Assembly: GCF_029318685.1 (NCBI RefSeq)
Contig: NZ_CP119677.1
Span: 1,488,001-1,552,000 of the forward strand
Length of the DNA: 64,000 bases
Source of the DNA: Ruminiclostridium papyrosolvens DSM 2782
GTDB lineage: Bacteria > Bacillota > Clostridia > Acetivibrionales > DSM-1351
Reading direction: 5' to 3'
Numbering within the stretch: position 1 is the first letter of the stretch; each line of letters begins with the position of its first letter. The notes below the pieces were generated by a model, which was not told the DNA's origin, searched no databases, and saw only the letters and a list, made by a program, of their open reading frames with translations. The position numbers were made by a program, and so were the translations under genes. Below are positions 1 through 8,659 of the stretch, in pieces.

Positions 1-567
1 AGTTTAACAGAACTGATTTTGCTGGCAATAGGTTTATCTATGGATGCGTCAGCTGTATCAATATCAAATTCCTTATGTATCAAAAAAATAAAAATAAAAC
101 ATATTTTGCAGATGTCAATAATGTTTGCAGTATTTCAAGGGATAATGCCCTTATTAGGTTATTACGCAGCAAATTCCTTTGAATCTGTCATCAAAAAATT
201 CGACCATTGGATAGCTTTCATTTTGCTTATCATAATTGGAGGAAAAATGCTTCACGAAGCTATAACTGCTGATGAAGAACAGGATTGTTCACTATTTGCA
301 TTAACTTTCAAGTTGTTGACAGTACAGGCAGTTGCAACCAGTATAGATGCCTTGGCGGTAGGAGTGAGCTTATCTGCTTTGAATGTAAATATTTTATATT
401 CAATAACGATTATCAGTGCCATAACTTTTATATGCTGCATAGCTGCAATATTGGTATCTAAAAGGTTTGGCAATTTACTTGGGAAACGTGCAGGAATCGT
501 GGGAGGTTTGATTTTAATAGGGATAGGCATCAAGATATTTGTACAGCACATGTTTTTCGGGGGCTAG
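1..567 (+). CDS. mntP: Putative manganese efflux pump MntP (5' end outside window)
   Basis: Small polytopic membrane protein of the MntP family, which exports Mn2+ from the cytoplasm. The frame is open from base 1 (SLTELILLAIGLSMDASAVS), so only a few N-terminal residues are missing; the TTG at 19 is internal. About six hydrophobic segments are visible. The family's repeated acidic motif appears as GLSMDASAVS near the start and as TSIDALAVGVSLS in the second half, which marks the internal duplication typical of the family. Length of about 188 residues matches. The gene lies just upstream of uvrB in the same direction, but an intervening promoter suggests separate transcription. Confidence 0.88.
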   Translation, partial: SLTELILLAIGLSMDASAVSISNSLCIKKIKIKHILQMSIMFAVFQGIMPLLGYYAANSFESVIKKFDHWIAFILLIIIGGKMLHEAITADEEQDCSLFALTFKLLTVQAVATSIDALAVGVSLSALNVNILYSITIISAITFICCIAAILVSKRFGNLLGKRAGIVGGLILIGIGIKIFVQHMFFGG

Positions 568-577
568 ATATATTTGC

Positions 578-616
578 CAAACGTACGTTTGTTTTTCCTT
601 TGATATGTGGTATAAT
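578..616 (+). promoter_or_regulatory. Candidate LexA (SOS) operator and -10 box of uvrB
   Basis: A perfect 14-bp palindrome, CAAACGTACGTTTG, lies at 578-591, followed by a TATAAT at 611-616. The palindrome overlaps the place where the -35 element should be (TTGTTT at 589-594, 16-bp spacing). Its form resembles the Gram-positive LexA box (CGAAC-N4-GTTCG), with A replacing G in each half. uvrB is a standard SOS gene, so repression by LexA is the likely role. This is inferred from form and position only. Confidence 0.55.
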
Positions 617-710
617 GTTTTTTATATTATATACAGAAGGATAAATATTGTCGGTAACGAAATAGTTGTACTGTTTTACCGGCTGGCAAGTATAGAAAGG
701 TTTGAATCTT

Positions 711-2684
711 ATGAATAAATTTGAAGTTATTTCGCCATACAAGCCCATGGGAGACCAACCGGAAGCTATAGCAAAAATAAGTAAAGCTATACAAGAAGGC
801 CAAAAACATCAGACGCTTTTGGGTGTTACAGGCTCAGGAAAGACATATACAGTGGCAAAAGTTATAGAGCAGGTGCAAAAGCCTACTCTGGTAATTGCAC
901 ACAACAAGACACTTGCAGCTCAACTTTGTAGTGAGTTTAAAGAGTTTTTTCCCAATAATGTAGTTGAATATTTTGTAAGTTATTACGATTACTATCAACC
1001 GGAAGCATATATACCATCAACTGATACGTATATAGAAAAAGATTCTTCTGTAAACGAAGAAATTGATAAATTGAGACACTCCGCCACAGCAGCGCTGTTT
1101 GAGCGAAGGGATGTAATTATTGTTGCCAGTGTTTCCTGTATTTACGGATTGGGAGACCCGGAGGACTACACAGACCTGATGTTGTCCCTTAGAGTAGGTA
1201 TGCAGAAGGACAGGGACGAAGTAATCAGAAAATTGGTAGATATACAGTATGAAAGAAATGAGATAGATTTTAGAAGAGGAAGGTTCAGGGCAAGAGGAGA
1301 TGTTCTGGAGATATTCCCTGCGAACAGCTCCGAAAAGGTATTAAGAGTAGAATTTTTTGGAGATGAGATAGAAAGAATCACGGAAGTAGATTATCTGACA
1401 GGTGAGATAATTGGAACTAGGGAGCACATAGCTGTTTTTCCGGCTTCTCACTACGCTACCACCAGACCTAAAATGGATCGTGCCATGGTAACTATTGAAA
1501 AAGAGCTGGAAGAAAGACTGGAGCAGTTTAAAATGGAAGGCAAACTGCTGGAAGCTCAAAGACTGGAACAAAGAACCAGATATGATTTGGAAATGATGTC
1601 TGAAATAGGCTTCTGTCAAGGCATAGAGAATTATTCACGTCATATAAGCGGCCGTGAACCGGGGAGTTCACCATATACACTTATGGATTATTTTCCTGAT
1701 GATTATCTGCTTGTTATAGATGAATCTCATGTTACGGTATCACAGGTAGGGGCTATGTACAACGGCGACCGTTCCAGAAAAGAATCTCTTGTAGAGTATG
1801 GTTTCAGGCTGCCGTCAGCCTTTGACAACAGGCCGCTTAAATTCCATGAATTTGAGGAACGGGTGAATCAGGTAGTATATGTAAGTGCTACGCCGGCTGT
1901 ATATGAAAGGGAGCATTCCACTCAGATAGTTGAACAGATTTTAAGGCCTACAGGATTAATAGATCCGGAGATTATTATAAGACCTGTGAAAGGTCAGATA
2001 GATGACTTAATCGGTGAAATCAATACCAGGGCTGAGAAGAAACAAAGAGTACTTGTTACGACTCTTACCAAAAAGATGGCAGAGGATTTGACGGACTATA
2101 TGAAGGAACTGGACATAAAGGTTAAGTACCTTCATTCCGACGTTGTAACTTTTGAGAGAATGGAGATAATAAGAGATTTACGTTTGGGAGTATTTGATGT
2201 TCTCATCGGAATAAATCTTTTAAGAGAAGGTCTTGATATTCCTGAGGTCTCACTGGTAGCCATACTTGATGCGGATAAAGAAGGTTTTCTGCGTTCTGAA
2301 ACCTCACTGATACAGACTATAGGAAGAGCTGCCAGAAATTCTGAAGGTAAGGTTATAATGTATGCTGACAATATCACAGGCTCAATGCACAGAGCTATAA
2401 GTGAGACTAACAGAAGACGGCAGATTCAGATGGATTACAATAAAAAGCATGGAATTGTTCCGACTACTATTCAGAAATCAGTAAGAAATGTTCTTGAAGC
2501 CACAAAGGTTGCTGAAGAAGAGGACAAGTATTATGCCGGAAAGAAAGCAACTCATATGTCTGAACAGGAACTTGAAAAGCTTATTGCTAAATTACAGAGT
2601 GAAATGAAGCAGGCAGCAGCTGATTTACAATTTGAACGTGCAGCGGAATTAAGGGATAAGATAGAATCACTCAGGGGGAAGTAA
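711..2684 (+). CDS. uvrB: Excinuclease ABC subunit B
   Basis: UvrB, the damage-verifying helicase-like subunit of nucleotide excision repair; it receives DNA from UvrA and recruits UvrC. The 657 residues contain Walker A (GVTGSGKT, residues 38-45), the beta-hairpin region ([12 protein letters not shown]), a DESH Walker B, helicase motifs V/VI ([19 protein letters not shown]) and a C-terminal UVR domain ([12 protein letters not shown]). The ATG at 711 is chosen over the TTG at 702 because AGAAAGG at 694-700 gives correct spacing only for 711. The stop overlaps the lrgA-like start, so the two are probably co-transcribed. Full length, with no defects seen. Confidence 0.97.
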   Translation: MNKFEVISPYKPMGDQPEAIAKISKAIQEGQKHQTLLGVTGSGKTYTVAKVIEQVQKPTLVIAHNKTLAAQLCSEFKEFFPNNVVEYFVSYYDYYQPEAYIPSTDTYIEKDSSVNEEIDKLRHSATAALFERRDVIIVASVSCIYGLGDPEDYTDLMLSLRVGMQKDRDEVIRKLVDIQYERNEIDFRRGRFRARGDVLEIFPANSSEKVLRVEFFGDEIERITEVDYLTGEIIGTREHIAVFPASHYATTRPKMDRAMVTIEKELEERLEQFKMEGKLLEAQRLEQRTRYDLEMMSEIGFCQGIENYSRHISGREPGSSPYTLMDYFPDDYLLVIDESHVTVSQVGAMYNGDRSRKESLVEYGFRLPSAFDNRPLKFHEFEERVNQVVYVSATPAVYEREHSTQIVEQILRPTGLIDPEIIIRPVKGQIDDLIGEINTRAEKKQRVLVTTLTKKMAEDLTDYMKELDIKVKYLHSDVVTFERMEIIRDLRLGVFDVLIGINLLREGLDIPEVSLVAILDADKEGFLRSETSLIQTIGRAARNSEGKVIMYADNITGSMHRAISETNRRRQIQMDYNKKHGIVPTTIQKSVRNVLEATKVAEEEDKYYAGKKATHMSEQELEKLIAKLQSEMKQAAADLQFERAAELRDKIESLRGK

Positions 2685-3034
2685 TGAAACTACTAAGGCA
2701 GTTTTTAATTGTACTAATTATTTGCTTTATCGGGGAAGTATTGAACAAAGTAGTACATGTTCCGCTTCCGGGCAGTATCATAGGAATGATATTGCTTTTT
2801 ATTTGCCTGATAACCGGGGTTATCAAATTGGACAAAATAGATGAGATAAGTAAGTTTTTAATAGATCATCTTGCATTCTTTTTTATTCCTGCAGGGGTGG
2901 GACTAATTGGTTATGTAGGGATTTTAAAGAAAAGTATCCTTCCTATATTGGTTATATGTTTTGTTACAACTTTTGTTGTTATGATTGTAACGGGTTGGAC
3001 AATACAGCTAATAAAAAGGAGGAAGGAAAAATGA
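2684..3034 (+). CDS. lrgA: LrgA/CidA-family holin-like protein
   Basis: A 116-residue membrane protein with four hydrophobic segments. It carries the family signature near residues 22-35 (VVHVPLPGSIIGM) followed by IPAGVGLIGYVG. CidA/LrgA proteins are holin-like partners of CidB/LrgB; they have been linked to murein hydrolase control and, more recently, to pyruvate or metabolite transport. The ATG overlaps the uvrB stop by one base, and its stop overlaps the next start (ATGA), so translation is probably coupled. Linkage to a DNA repair gene is unusual and may only reflect transcriptional read-through. Confidence 0.85.
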   Translation: MKLLRQFLIVLIICFIGEVLNKVVHVPLPGSIIGMILLFICLITGVIKLDKIDEISKFLIDHLAFFFIPAGVGLIGYVGILKKSILPILVICFVTTFVVMIVTGWTIQLIKRRKEK

Positions 3035-3726
3035 AAGAAATTATATCGTCACCTTTATTCGCACTGCTTATATCAATATTGGCTTATGAGATTGGTATTT
3101 TTATAAACAAAAAAACAAGGATTGCTTTTTTAAATCCCTTGATGATTGCAATAGCATTGGTTATTGGGGCTTTGCTGGCATTACATATTCCATTGGAGGA
3201 CTATAAGAAGGGAGGAGATTTTATTTCTCTTTTTCTTACACCAGCAACAGTAATACTGGCTGTTCCTTTATATAAGAACATAAATTCCTTAAAAAAAGAC
3301 TATGTTGCGATACTGGGGGGAGTGATCATTGGGTCAGTTACCGCAATTCTGAGTGTGTGGGCTATGTCAGAGGCTTTCAGTCTTTCAAAAGAACTGATTG
3401 CATCTCTGGTACCAAAGTCTATAACTACTCCACTGGGAATTGAATTATCAACTCAGCTGAAAGGAATTCCATCTGTAACGGTAGCTGCCATTATTATAAC
3501 AGGTATATTTGGTGCCGTTTTTGCAGAATGGTTATTAAAGATTTGTAAAATAACGGACAAGACAGCAAAGGGTATTGCTATTGGAACTTCGTCTCATGCG
3601 TTAGGAACAACAAAGGCGGTTGATTTGGGCGAAACAGAAGGAGCTATGAGCGGCTTGGCTATTGGGCTTGCCGGACTTGTAACGGTTATAGTTGCTACTG
3701 TTTTATTCAAATTCGGATTCTTTTAA
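3031..3726 (+). CDS. lrgB: LrgB/CidB-family membrane protein
   Basis: A 231-residue polytopic membrane protein of the LrgB family, partner of the preceding LrgA-like protein. Diagnostic stretches are LVPKSITTPLGIELS in the middle and GTSSHALGTTKAVDLGE near the C-terminus. The ATG at 3031 follows AAAAAGGAGGAAGG and overlaps the lrgA stop by four bases; an in-frame start 75 bases upstream lies inside lrgA and is rejected. LrgAB pairs are linked to control of autolysis and to pyruvate uptake in other Firmicutes; the substrate here cannot be judged. Confidence 0.9.
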   Translation: MKEIISSPLFALLISILAYEIGIFINKKTRIAFLNPLMIAIALVIGALLALHIPLEDYKKGGDFISLFLTPATVILAVPLYKNINSLKKDYVAILGGVIIGSVTAILSVWAMSEAFSLSKELIASLVPKSITTPLGIELSTQLKGIPSVTVAAIIITGIFGAVFAEWLLKICKITDKTAKGIAIGTSSHALGTTKAVDLGETEGAMSGLAIGLAGLVTVIVATVLFKFGFF

Positions 3727-3801
3727 TATAAGACAAGTTTCATACATGTTTTATTTATTTCCGTATATTATTATAAAAATGTACTATAAGGAAGTGAAAA
3801 T

Positions 3802-4494
3802 ATGAAAAACATTTATGTTGTATTATCTTCAACTCCTACTAAAATGGGAAAATTAATAAGGGTATTTACCAGAAGCTTTTATAATCATTCTTCTATAAGT
3901 CTCACGGAGAATCTGAACGAGATGTATTCCTTTGCACGATATAGGGCTTCTAATCCTCTGGTTGGCGGATTTGTTAAAGAATTTCCTGAAAGATTTACTC
4001 TTAGGAAGCAACAGGATGTTTCTATAAAGGTTTTCAGCATACCCGTAACGGAAGAACAGTACGAAACTATTAAATTATTTATATATAAAATAAAAAATGA
4101 CAGTGAAGAGAACATTTACAATTCTTTAGCTGCAATAGGAGTTTTACTTGGGTGTAAGTTTGATACCCACAAGGCATATACCTGCTCTGAATTTGTAGTA
4201 AGAACTCTTGTTGAAGGCAATGTTCTATGGGATTCATGTATTTCTAAAAATGTTATTCCAGACGAAATTCATATGTTTCTTGAAAAATACGCTTCTTATA
4301 GCGGTTGCTTAAACGCCTACAAGCCTATTGCAGGTGTTAATTTTGATGCTAATGATTTCTTTGAAAAAACAGGTGTGGTATATGAAGTTGTATATACCTT
4401 AAATCATTTCTACAGGCTTATAAAGCGAAATTTAGTGTACAGTTTTTATATAAATTCAAAACTTTCACAGATTAATAAAATTTTTACAATTTAG
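3802..4494 (+). CDS. Permuted NlpC/P60-like (YiiX/YebB-type) thiol hydrolase
   Basis: A 230-residue protein whose pattern fits the circularly permuted papain-like NlpC/P60 superfamily. The candidate catalytic His lies early in FYNHSSISL (residue about 29) and the candidate Cys lies later in YTCSEFVVR (residue about 129), in the His-before-Cys order of permuted members such as YiiX. No signal peptide is visible, so a cytoplasmic or membrane-associated role is likelier than wall hydrolysis. Members act on amide or thioester bonds in lipids or peptides; the substrate is unknown. It stands alone between lrgB and the phosphoglucomutase gene, with an AAGGAAGTG ribosome binding site. Confidence 0.65.
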   Translation: MKNIYVVLSSTPTKMGKLIRVFTRSFYNHSSISLTENLNEMYSFARYRASNPLVGGFVKEFPERFTLRKQQDVSIKVFSIPVTEEQYETIKLFIYKIKNDSEENIYNSLAAIGVLLGCKFDTHKAYTCSEFVVRTLVEGNVLWDSCISKNVIPDEIHMFLEKYASYSGCLNAYKPIAGVNFDANDFFEKTGVVYEVVYTLNHFYRLIKRNLVYSFYINSKLSQINKIFTI

Positions 4495-4520
4495 ATTTTA
4501 GTTTGACTTTCTAATCCTCA

Positions 4521-4548
4521 TTGAATTTGATTACATTTATGATATACT
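4521..4548 (+). promoter_or_regulatory. Promoter of the phosphoglucomutase gene
   Basis: TTGAAT at 4521-4526 and TATACT at 4543-4548 are separated by 16 bp, with a TG just before the -10 element (extended -10). It lies 38 bases upstream of the start codon. Housekeeping sigma factor use is inferred from consensus match only. Confidence 0.5.
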
Positions 4549-4585
4549 AATACTCAAATGAAATTTTTAGGAGGTTACTTAAATA

Positions 4586-6316
4586 ATGGAATACCTATCA
4601 AAACTTAACTTTTGGTTGGATAATGATTATTTCGATCAAGACACAAAAAATGAACTTTTGTCCATAAAAAATGATGCCAAGGAAGTGGAAGACAGATTCT
4701 ATAAAAGCCTTGAATTTGGAACCGGAGGACTCAGAGGTATAATCGGAGCCGGAACCAATAGAATTAACATTTACACAGTCAGGGTTGCTTCACAGGGTTT
4801 GGCAAATTATATAAACCATCTGGGAAATCAGGACAAAGGTATAGTTATAGCATATGATTCACGTTTTATGTCACCGGAGTTTTCACTTGAAGCTGCAAAG
4901 GTATTCTGTGCAAACGGTATTAAAGCATATCTGTTTGATGAATTGAGACCTACACCTCAATTGTCATTTGCTGTAAGATACTTAAAAGCTGCTGCCGGAG
5001 TGGTTGTAACTGCAAGTCATAACCCCAAGCAGTACAATGGCTACAAGGTATACGGAGAAGATGGCGGACAGCTTTCTATAGACGGTTCAAATGCCGTTAT
5101 ATCTGAAATAAATAAGATTGAAGACATTACAAAAGTTAATATTATTTCTAAGGAAGAAGCTATAAGCAAAGGCCTCCTTCAAATTATAGGCAGTGAAATT
5201 GATAATGAGTATATTGATATGCTGAAGAAGCTGAGAGTAAATAAGGATGCTGCTGCCAAGGTAGCAGACACGTTCAAAATCGTATATACTCCTCTGCACG
5301 GGGCAGGTAATAAGCCTGTAAGGAGAATACTTGCAGAAAGCGGCTTTAAACACGTTCTGGTTGTCAAGGAGCAGGAACTTCCTGATTCACAGTTCTCAAC
5401 TGTAAAATCCCCGAATCCTGAAGAAAGGTCAGCCTTTGAGCTTGCTATCAAGCTTGCGTCAGATAATGATGTTGATTTGATTATCGGAACTGATCCGGAT
5501 AGCGACAGAGTAGGTGTGGTTGTTAGAAAAAATGATGGAGAATATGCTGTTCTGACAGGTAATCAGACAGGATGTTTGCTGTTGGAATATATACTCACTG
5601 CAATGAAGGAAGAAGCAAAGCTTCCTGCAAACGGCTTTGTTGTAAAAACCATAGTTACCACTGAACTTGCAAGGGTTATTGCCAACTACTATAATATAGA
5701 GCTGGTGGAGGTTCTCACAGGTTTCAAGTTTATCGGAGAACAGATAAAGCTCAGAGACGAAACAGGAAAACAGAAGTACCTGTTTGGCTTTGAAGAAAGT
5801 TACGGTTATCTTGCAGGAACAGATGTAAGAGATAAGGATGCGGTAGTTGCATCAATGCTTATTGCAGAGATGGCTGCTTATTACAAGGCAAAAGGTATTT
5901 CCTTGTATGACGCACTTATAAATGTTTATGAAAAGTACGGCTATTATCTTGAAGGCATCAGTTCCTTTACCCTTGAAGGTAAGGATGGTGTTACAAAAAT
6001 TAAACAAGCCTTGTCAACTATGAGAAACACCAGATATGAAGCATTTGGAGATATCAAGGTTAAGGCTGTCAGAGATTACCACAAATCAGAAAGGTATGTA
6101 ATTGTAAGCGGGACTACAGAGAAAATCCTTTTACCTGAGTCAGACGTGCTTTATTTTGAAATGGAAGACGGTTCATGGTTCTGCGTAAGGCCATCAGGAA
6201 CAGAGCCTAAAATAAAGATTTATTACGGAGTATCAGAAAAGACATTGAATTTGTCTCAGGATAAACTTGAAAAGTTTAAAGCTGGTGTTCTTGATGTTAT
6301 AAAGCCACTCTTATAA
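4586..6316 (+). CDS. Phosphoglucomutase/phosphomannomutase (alpha-D-phosphohexomutase)
   Basis: Cytoplasmic alpha-phosphohexomutase of 576 residues, which interconverts glucose 1-phosphate and glucose 6-phosphate. All four family motifs are present: the phosphoserine loop TASHNPKQYNG (Ser 144), the metal loop DPDSDR, the sugar loop GFEESYGY and the phosphate loop RPSGTEPKIKIYYG. Length and layout resemble Bacillus subtilis PgcA. In this genome context it would convert the glucose 1-phosphate released by the GH94 phosphorylase at 40.9 kb and supply sugar nucleotides. AGGAGG ribosome binding site; own promoter and terminator, so probably monocistronic. Confidence 0.93.
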   Translation: MEYLSKLNFWLDNDYFDQDTKNELLSIKNDAKEVEDRFYKSLEFGTGGLRGIIGAGTNRINIYTVRVASQGLANYINHLGNQDKGIVIAYDSRFMSPEFSLEAAKVFCANGIKAYLFDELRPTPQLSFAVRYLKAAAGVVVTASHNPKQYNGYKVYGEDGGQLSIDGSNAVISEINKIEDITKVNIISKEEAISKGLLQIIGSEIDNEYIDMLKKLRVNKDAAAKVADTFKIVYTPLHGAGNKPVRRILAESGFKHVLVVKEQELPDSQFSTVKSPNPEERSAFELAIKLASDNDVDLIIGTDPDSDRVGVVVRKNDGEYAVLTGNQTGCLLLEYILTAMKEEAKLPANGFVVKTIVTTELARVIANYYNIELVEVLTGFKFIGEQIKLRDETGKQKYLFGFEESYGYLAGTDVRDKDAVVASMLIAEMAAYYKAKGISLYDALINVYEKYGYYLEGISSFTLEGKDGVTKIKQALSTMRNTRYEAFGDIKVKAVRDYHKSERYVIVSGTTEKILLPESDVLYFEMEDGSWFCVRPSGTEPKIKIYYGVSEKTLNLSQDKLEKFKAGVLDVIKPLL

Positions 6317-6327
6317 TATAGCTTTTA

Positions 6328-6371
6328 AAAAGCCATGAAAATCGGTGATATCACCTGATTTTCACGGCTTT
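6328..6371. terminator. Bidirectional terminator
   Basis: A long inverted repeat: AAAGCCATGAAAATC pairs with GATTTTCACGGCTTT around an inner palindrome GGTGATATCACC, flanked by A- and T-rich runs. It lies between the convergent mutase and phosphoesterase genes and can serve both. Confidence 0.8.
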
Positions 6372-6374
6372 ATT

Positions 6375-7184
6375 TTATGGAAGCTGGATTACTGCAATTT
6401 CCGGAACCGAAAAGAAACGGAAAGGAAACAGAACATTACCCAGGCCCCTGTTAATATAAATAACTATTCCGTTAATTTTATGAAGCCCTCTCCTGTAACC
6501 CCTCCTGCAAAGCTGTTCTCTTCTAAGAATTCTGAATTCCAGATGAAAAGGCATCCATATCTGTCCGCCGTGAAAATGTCCGCATAGAAAGTAATCAGTG
6601 TGATGTTGTGATAATGTAAGTAATGTATCCGGGTTATGTGATAGTACAATATTAATATGGTTTTGGAATGAAGAATTTACATTTGCGAATGCTTTAGCCA
6701 AATCGGGCTTTCCTCTTTTCAGGTCATCAATACCAATGATATTGTATGTAGTACTATTTTTGCATATACTTACAGAAGCGTTATTAAGGACAACAGCCCC
6801 GGTCTGTTCCAACTGGTCAATAAAGCCTTCTACGCCTTTATTAATAATTTGATGTGCTTTATGGTCATGGTTCCCAAGTGTGAGGTATACGGGAAAAATA
6901 TCAGCTATTGCTTTTATTAAATCCAAAGCTTTGGGAATATCCTTCTCTGTTTCAATATAATCTCCCGAAATAAGGACTATATCTGGATTTACTTCTTTCA
7001 ATTTGTTTATAAGCTTTTTCTTTTGAATATGAATATGATTTACATGTAAATCGGATAAATGTGCGATTTTAAGACCTTTTGAACTTTTGCTAAAGTTGAT
7101 ATAGTTCTTTTTCAGAAGAGTGGTTTCAAACAACATATAAACCAGCAGAAGTACTATAGTGCTTGTTATTATAATGTAATTCAT
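6375..7184 (-). CDS. Membrane-anchored metallophosphoesterase
   Basis: A 269-residue calcineurin-like phosphoesterase with one N-terminal transmembrane segment (residues 3-22). Metal-ligand motifs appear in order: HLSDLHVN (DxH), LISGDYIE (GDx), TLGNHDHK (GNHD), VLSHNPD and CGHFHGGQ (GHxH). The order and spacing match the YkuE/YkoQ group of Firmicutes, which includes UDP-diacylglucosamine hydrolase-like and orphan phosphodiesterases. The GNHDHK and GHFHGGQIW motifs are intact, so the enzyme should be active; the substrate is unknown. Ribosome binding site AGGAGA; single gene. Confidence 0.85.
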   Translation of the reverse strand: MNYIIITSTIVLLLVYMLFETTLLKKNYINFSKSSKGLKIAHLSDLHVNHIHIQKKKLINKLKEVNPDIVLISGDYIETEKDIPKALDLIKAIADIFPVYLTLGNHDHKAHQIINKGVEGFIDQLEQTGAVVLNNASVSICKNSTTYNIIGIDDLKRGKPDLAKAFANVNSSFQNHINIVLSHNPDTLLTLSQHHTDYFLCGHFHGGQIWMPFHLEFRILRREQLCRRGYRRGLHKINGIVIYINRGLGNVLFPFRFFSVPEIAVIQLP

Positions 7185-7553
7185 TAGTTTCTCCTGTTAT
7201 TTTAATTCATTTTATTAGGTAAGGTTATAGTTAAGTATATTCTAAAATATATTCTTTGTAAAATAAAACAAAATTTTGTTGATATTAATTGGGAAAAAAA
7301 GTATAATTGTTTTGGTAGATACTATAATTTGTCACATCAAGTAACAACTGGGGTTAATTAATATTCAAAATCATAAAATACAACGTAATTCGGTAGTAGT
7401 GTAATTAAACTTTAGATAATGTTTCTACAATTATCACAAAGGTTCCGGATTGTATTTTAATGTCCCGGACTAATATAAATCAAAACCGTGCTATAGCTGT
7501 TATGCCAAGGGGTATGTCCGGCTTAGCGTATGGTTTTTGCTGAAGAGGAAACA
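7185..7553 (+). promoter_or_regulatory. Intergenic region and probable structured leader of the HD-GYP gene
   Basis: 369 bases without a gene. The left part is AT-rich. The right part, about 7440-7553, is richer in GC and can fold: three CCGG tetramers (7445, 7465, 7518) allow alternative pairings, CCGGAC at 7465-7470 is complementary to GTCCGG at 7516-7521, and AAACCGTGCTA near 7482-7492 pairs imperfectly with TAGCGTATGGTTT near 7524-7536, next to the ribosome binding site. No known riboswitch class was recognised; in particular the c-di-GMP-I core was not found. Confidence 0.35.
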
Positions 7554-8606
7554 ATGAGAAAGATTAATATTTCAAACTGCCAGGCAGGAATGACATTGGG
7601 GAAGGCTGTATATTATGATGGTTCATCAATGTTAATTGATGAGGGAACTGTATTGACACCATCTCACTTAGCACAAATTGCCTCTCTTGGTATTACAGAA
7701 TTGTATATTCAGGATAATTTTTCAAAAGATATTGAAGTAAAAGACGTAATAAGAGATATTACCAGGCTGGAAGCCATTCTATTTATGAAGCAAACTATGG
7801 AAAAGTATAGTTTAGAGGGCATGCCACCATCCGGACACATCATTTCAATTGTAGATAAAATTTTAAATGACATACTTGATTCCGAAGAAATAATAGTCAA
7901 CCTGATGGATATAAAGACTTTTGACGGTTATACTTTTTCACACAGTGTAAATGTGTGTATACTGTCATTAATAATAGGTATAAAACTAAAACTTGGACAG
8001 GCTGAACTTCAGGAATTGGGAGTAGGTGCACTTTTGCACGATATAGGCAAAGTACTCATACCTACTGAAATACTGAATAAAAAGTCATCTCTTTCAAATG
8101 ACGAATTTGAAGTAATAAAGCGCCATTCAAAGCTGGGTTTTGACATTCTCAAAAATATACCGGGTATTAGTGATAAGTCTGCGCTGGTTGCATTGAATCA
8201 TCATGAGAGATGCGACGGTAAAGGTTATCCAATGGCTTTGCATAAGGAAGAGATACATCTTTATTCAAAGATAGTAGCTGTGACGGATATATTTGATGCC
8301 TTGACCTCGGACAGGATATATCGTAAGAAAATGGGTACATTTAATGCTATAAATTATCTCGAATCCATTAATAATATGCTCCTTGATTCGCAAATTTTAG
8401 GATGCTTTCTTAACGTTATTCCACCATATCCTATTGGCACCGAGGTTACTTTGAGCAGCGGAGAAAAGGGGATAGTATGCGGTTTGAACAAGTCCCATAT
8501 TCCTATTGTCAGACTTAATGTAAATTCTGATGGAACTTCAAAATATCCATATGAAGAAATAAATCTGGAAAGAAGTAATAATTGCATTATAGTTTCATCA
8601 TGTTAA
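7554..8606 (+). CDS. HD-GYP domain protein (probable c-di-GMP phosphodiesterase)
   Basis: A 350-residue cytoplasmic protein. The N-terminal 60 residues (GMTLGKAVYYDG, LIDEGTVLTPSHL) form the small domain often found before HD-GYP modules. The HD-GYP domain follows, with TFSHSVNV (His 130), LLHDIGK (HD 162-163) and NHHERCDGKGYP (GYP 224-226), all key residues intact. HD-GYP enzymes hydrolyse cyclic di-GMP or related dinucleotides. A C-terminal YPIGTEVTLSSGEKGIV module is common in clostridial members. The ATG at 7554 is preferred over 7530 because AGAGG at 7544-7548 fits it. No sensor or receiver domain is present. Confidence 0.88.
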   Translation: MRKINISNCQAGMTLGKAVYYDGSSMLIDEGTVLTPSHLAQIASLGITELYIQDNFSKDIEVKDVIRDITRLEAILFMKQTMEKYSLEGMPPSGHIISIVDKILNDILDSEEIIVNLMDIKTFDGYTFSHSVNVCILSLIIGIKLKLGQAELQELGVGALLHDIGKVLIPTEILNKKSSLSNDEFEVIKRHSKLGFDILKNIPGISDKSALVALNHHERCDGKGYPMALHKEEIHLYSKIVAVTDIFDALTSDRIYRKKMGTFNAINYLESINNMLLDSQILGCFLNVIPPYPIGTEVTLSSGEKGIVCGLNKSHIPIVRLNVNSDGTSKYPYEEINLERSNNCIIVSSC

Positions 8607-8609
8607 TTA

Positions 8610-8642
8610 AAGCAGAGAGACTTAAAATAGTCATCTCTGCTT
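8610..8642. terminator. Bidirectional terminator
   Basis: AAGCAGAGA pairs with TCTCTGCTT around a 15-base loop, between the convergent HD-GYP and nitrilase-like genes. A T-rich run follows in the + direction. Confidence 0.75.
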
Positions 8643-8659
8643 GTTTAATATCAAAAGAG

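Noticed and set aside
7440-7553. c-di-GMP-I or -II riboswitch before the HD-GYP gene
   Set aside because: The conserved core sequences of both classes are absent, although the region can fold.
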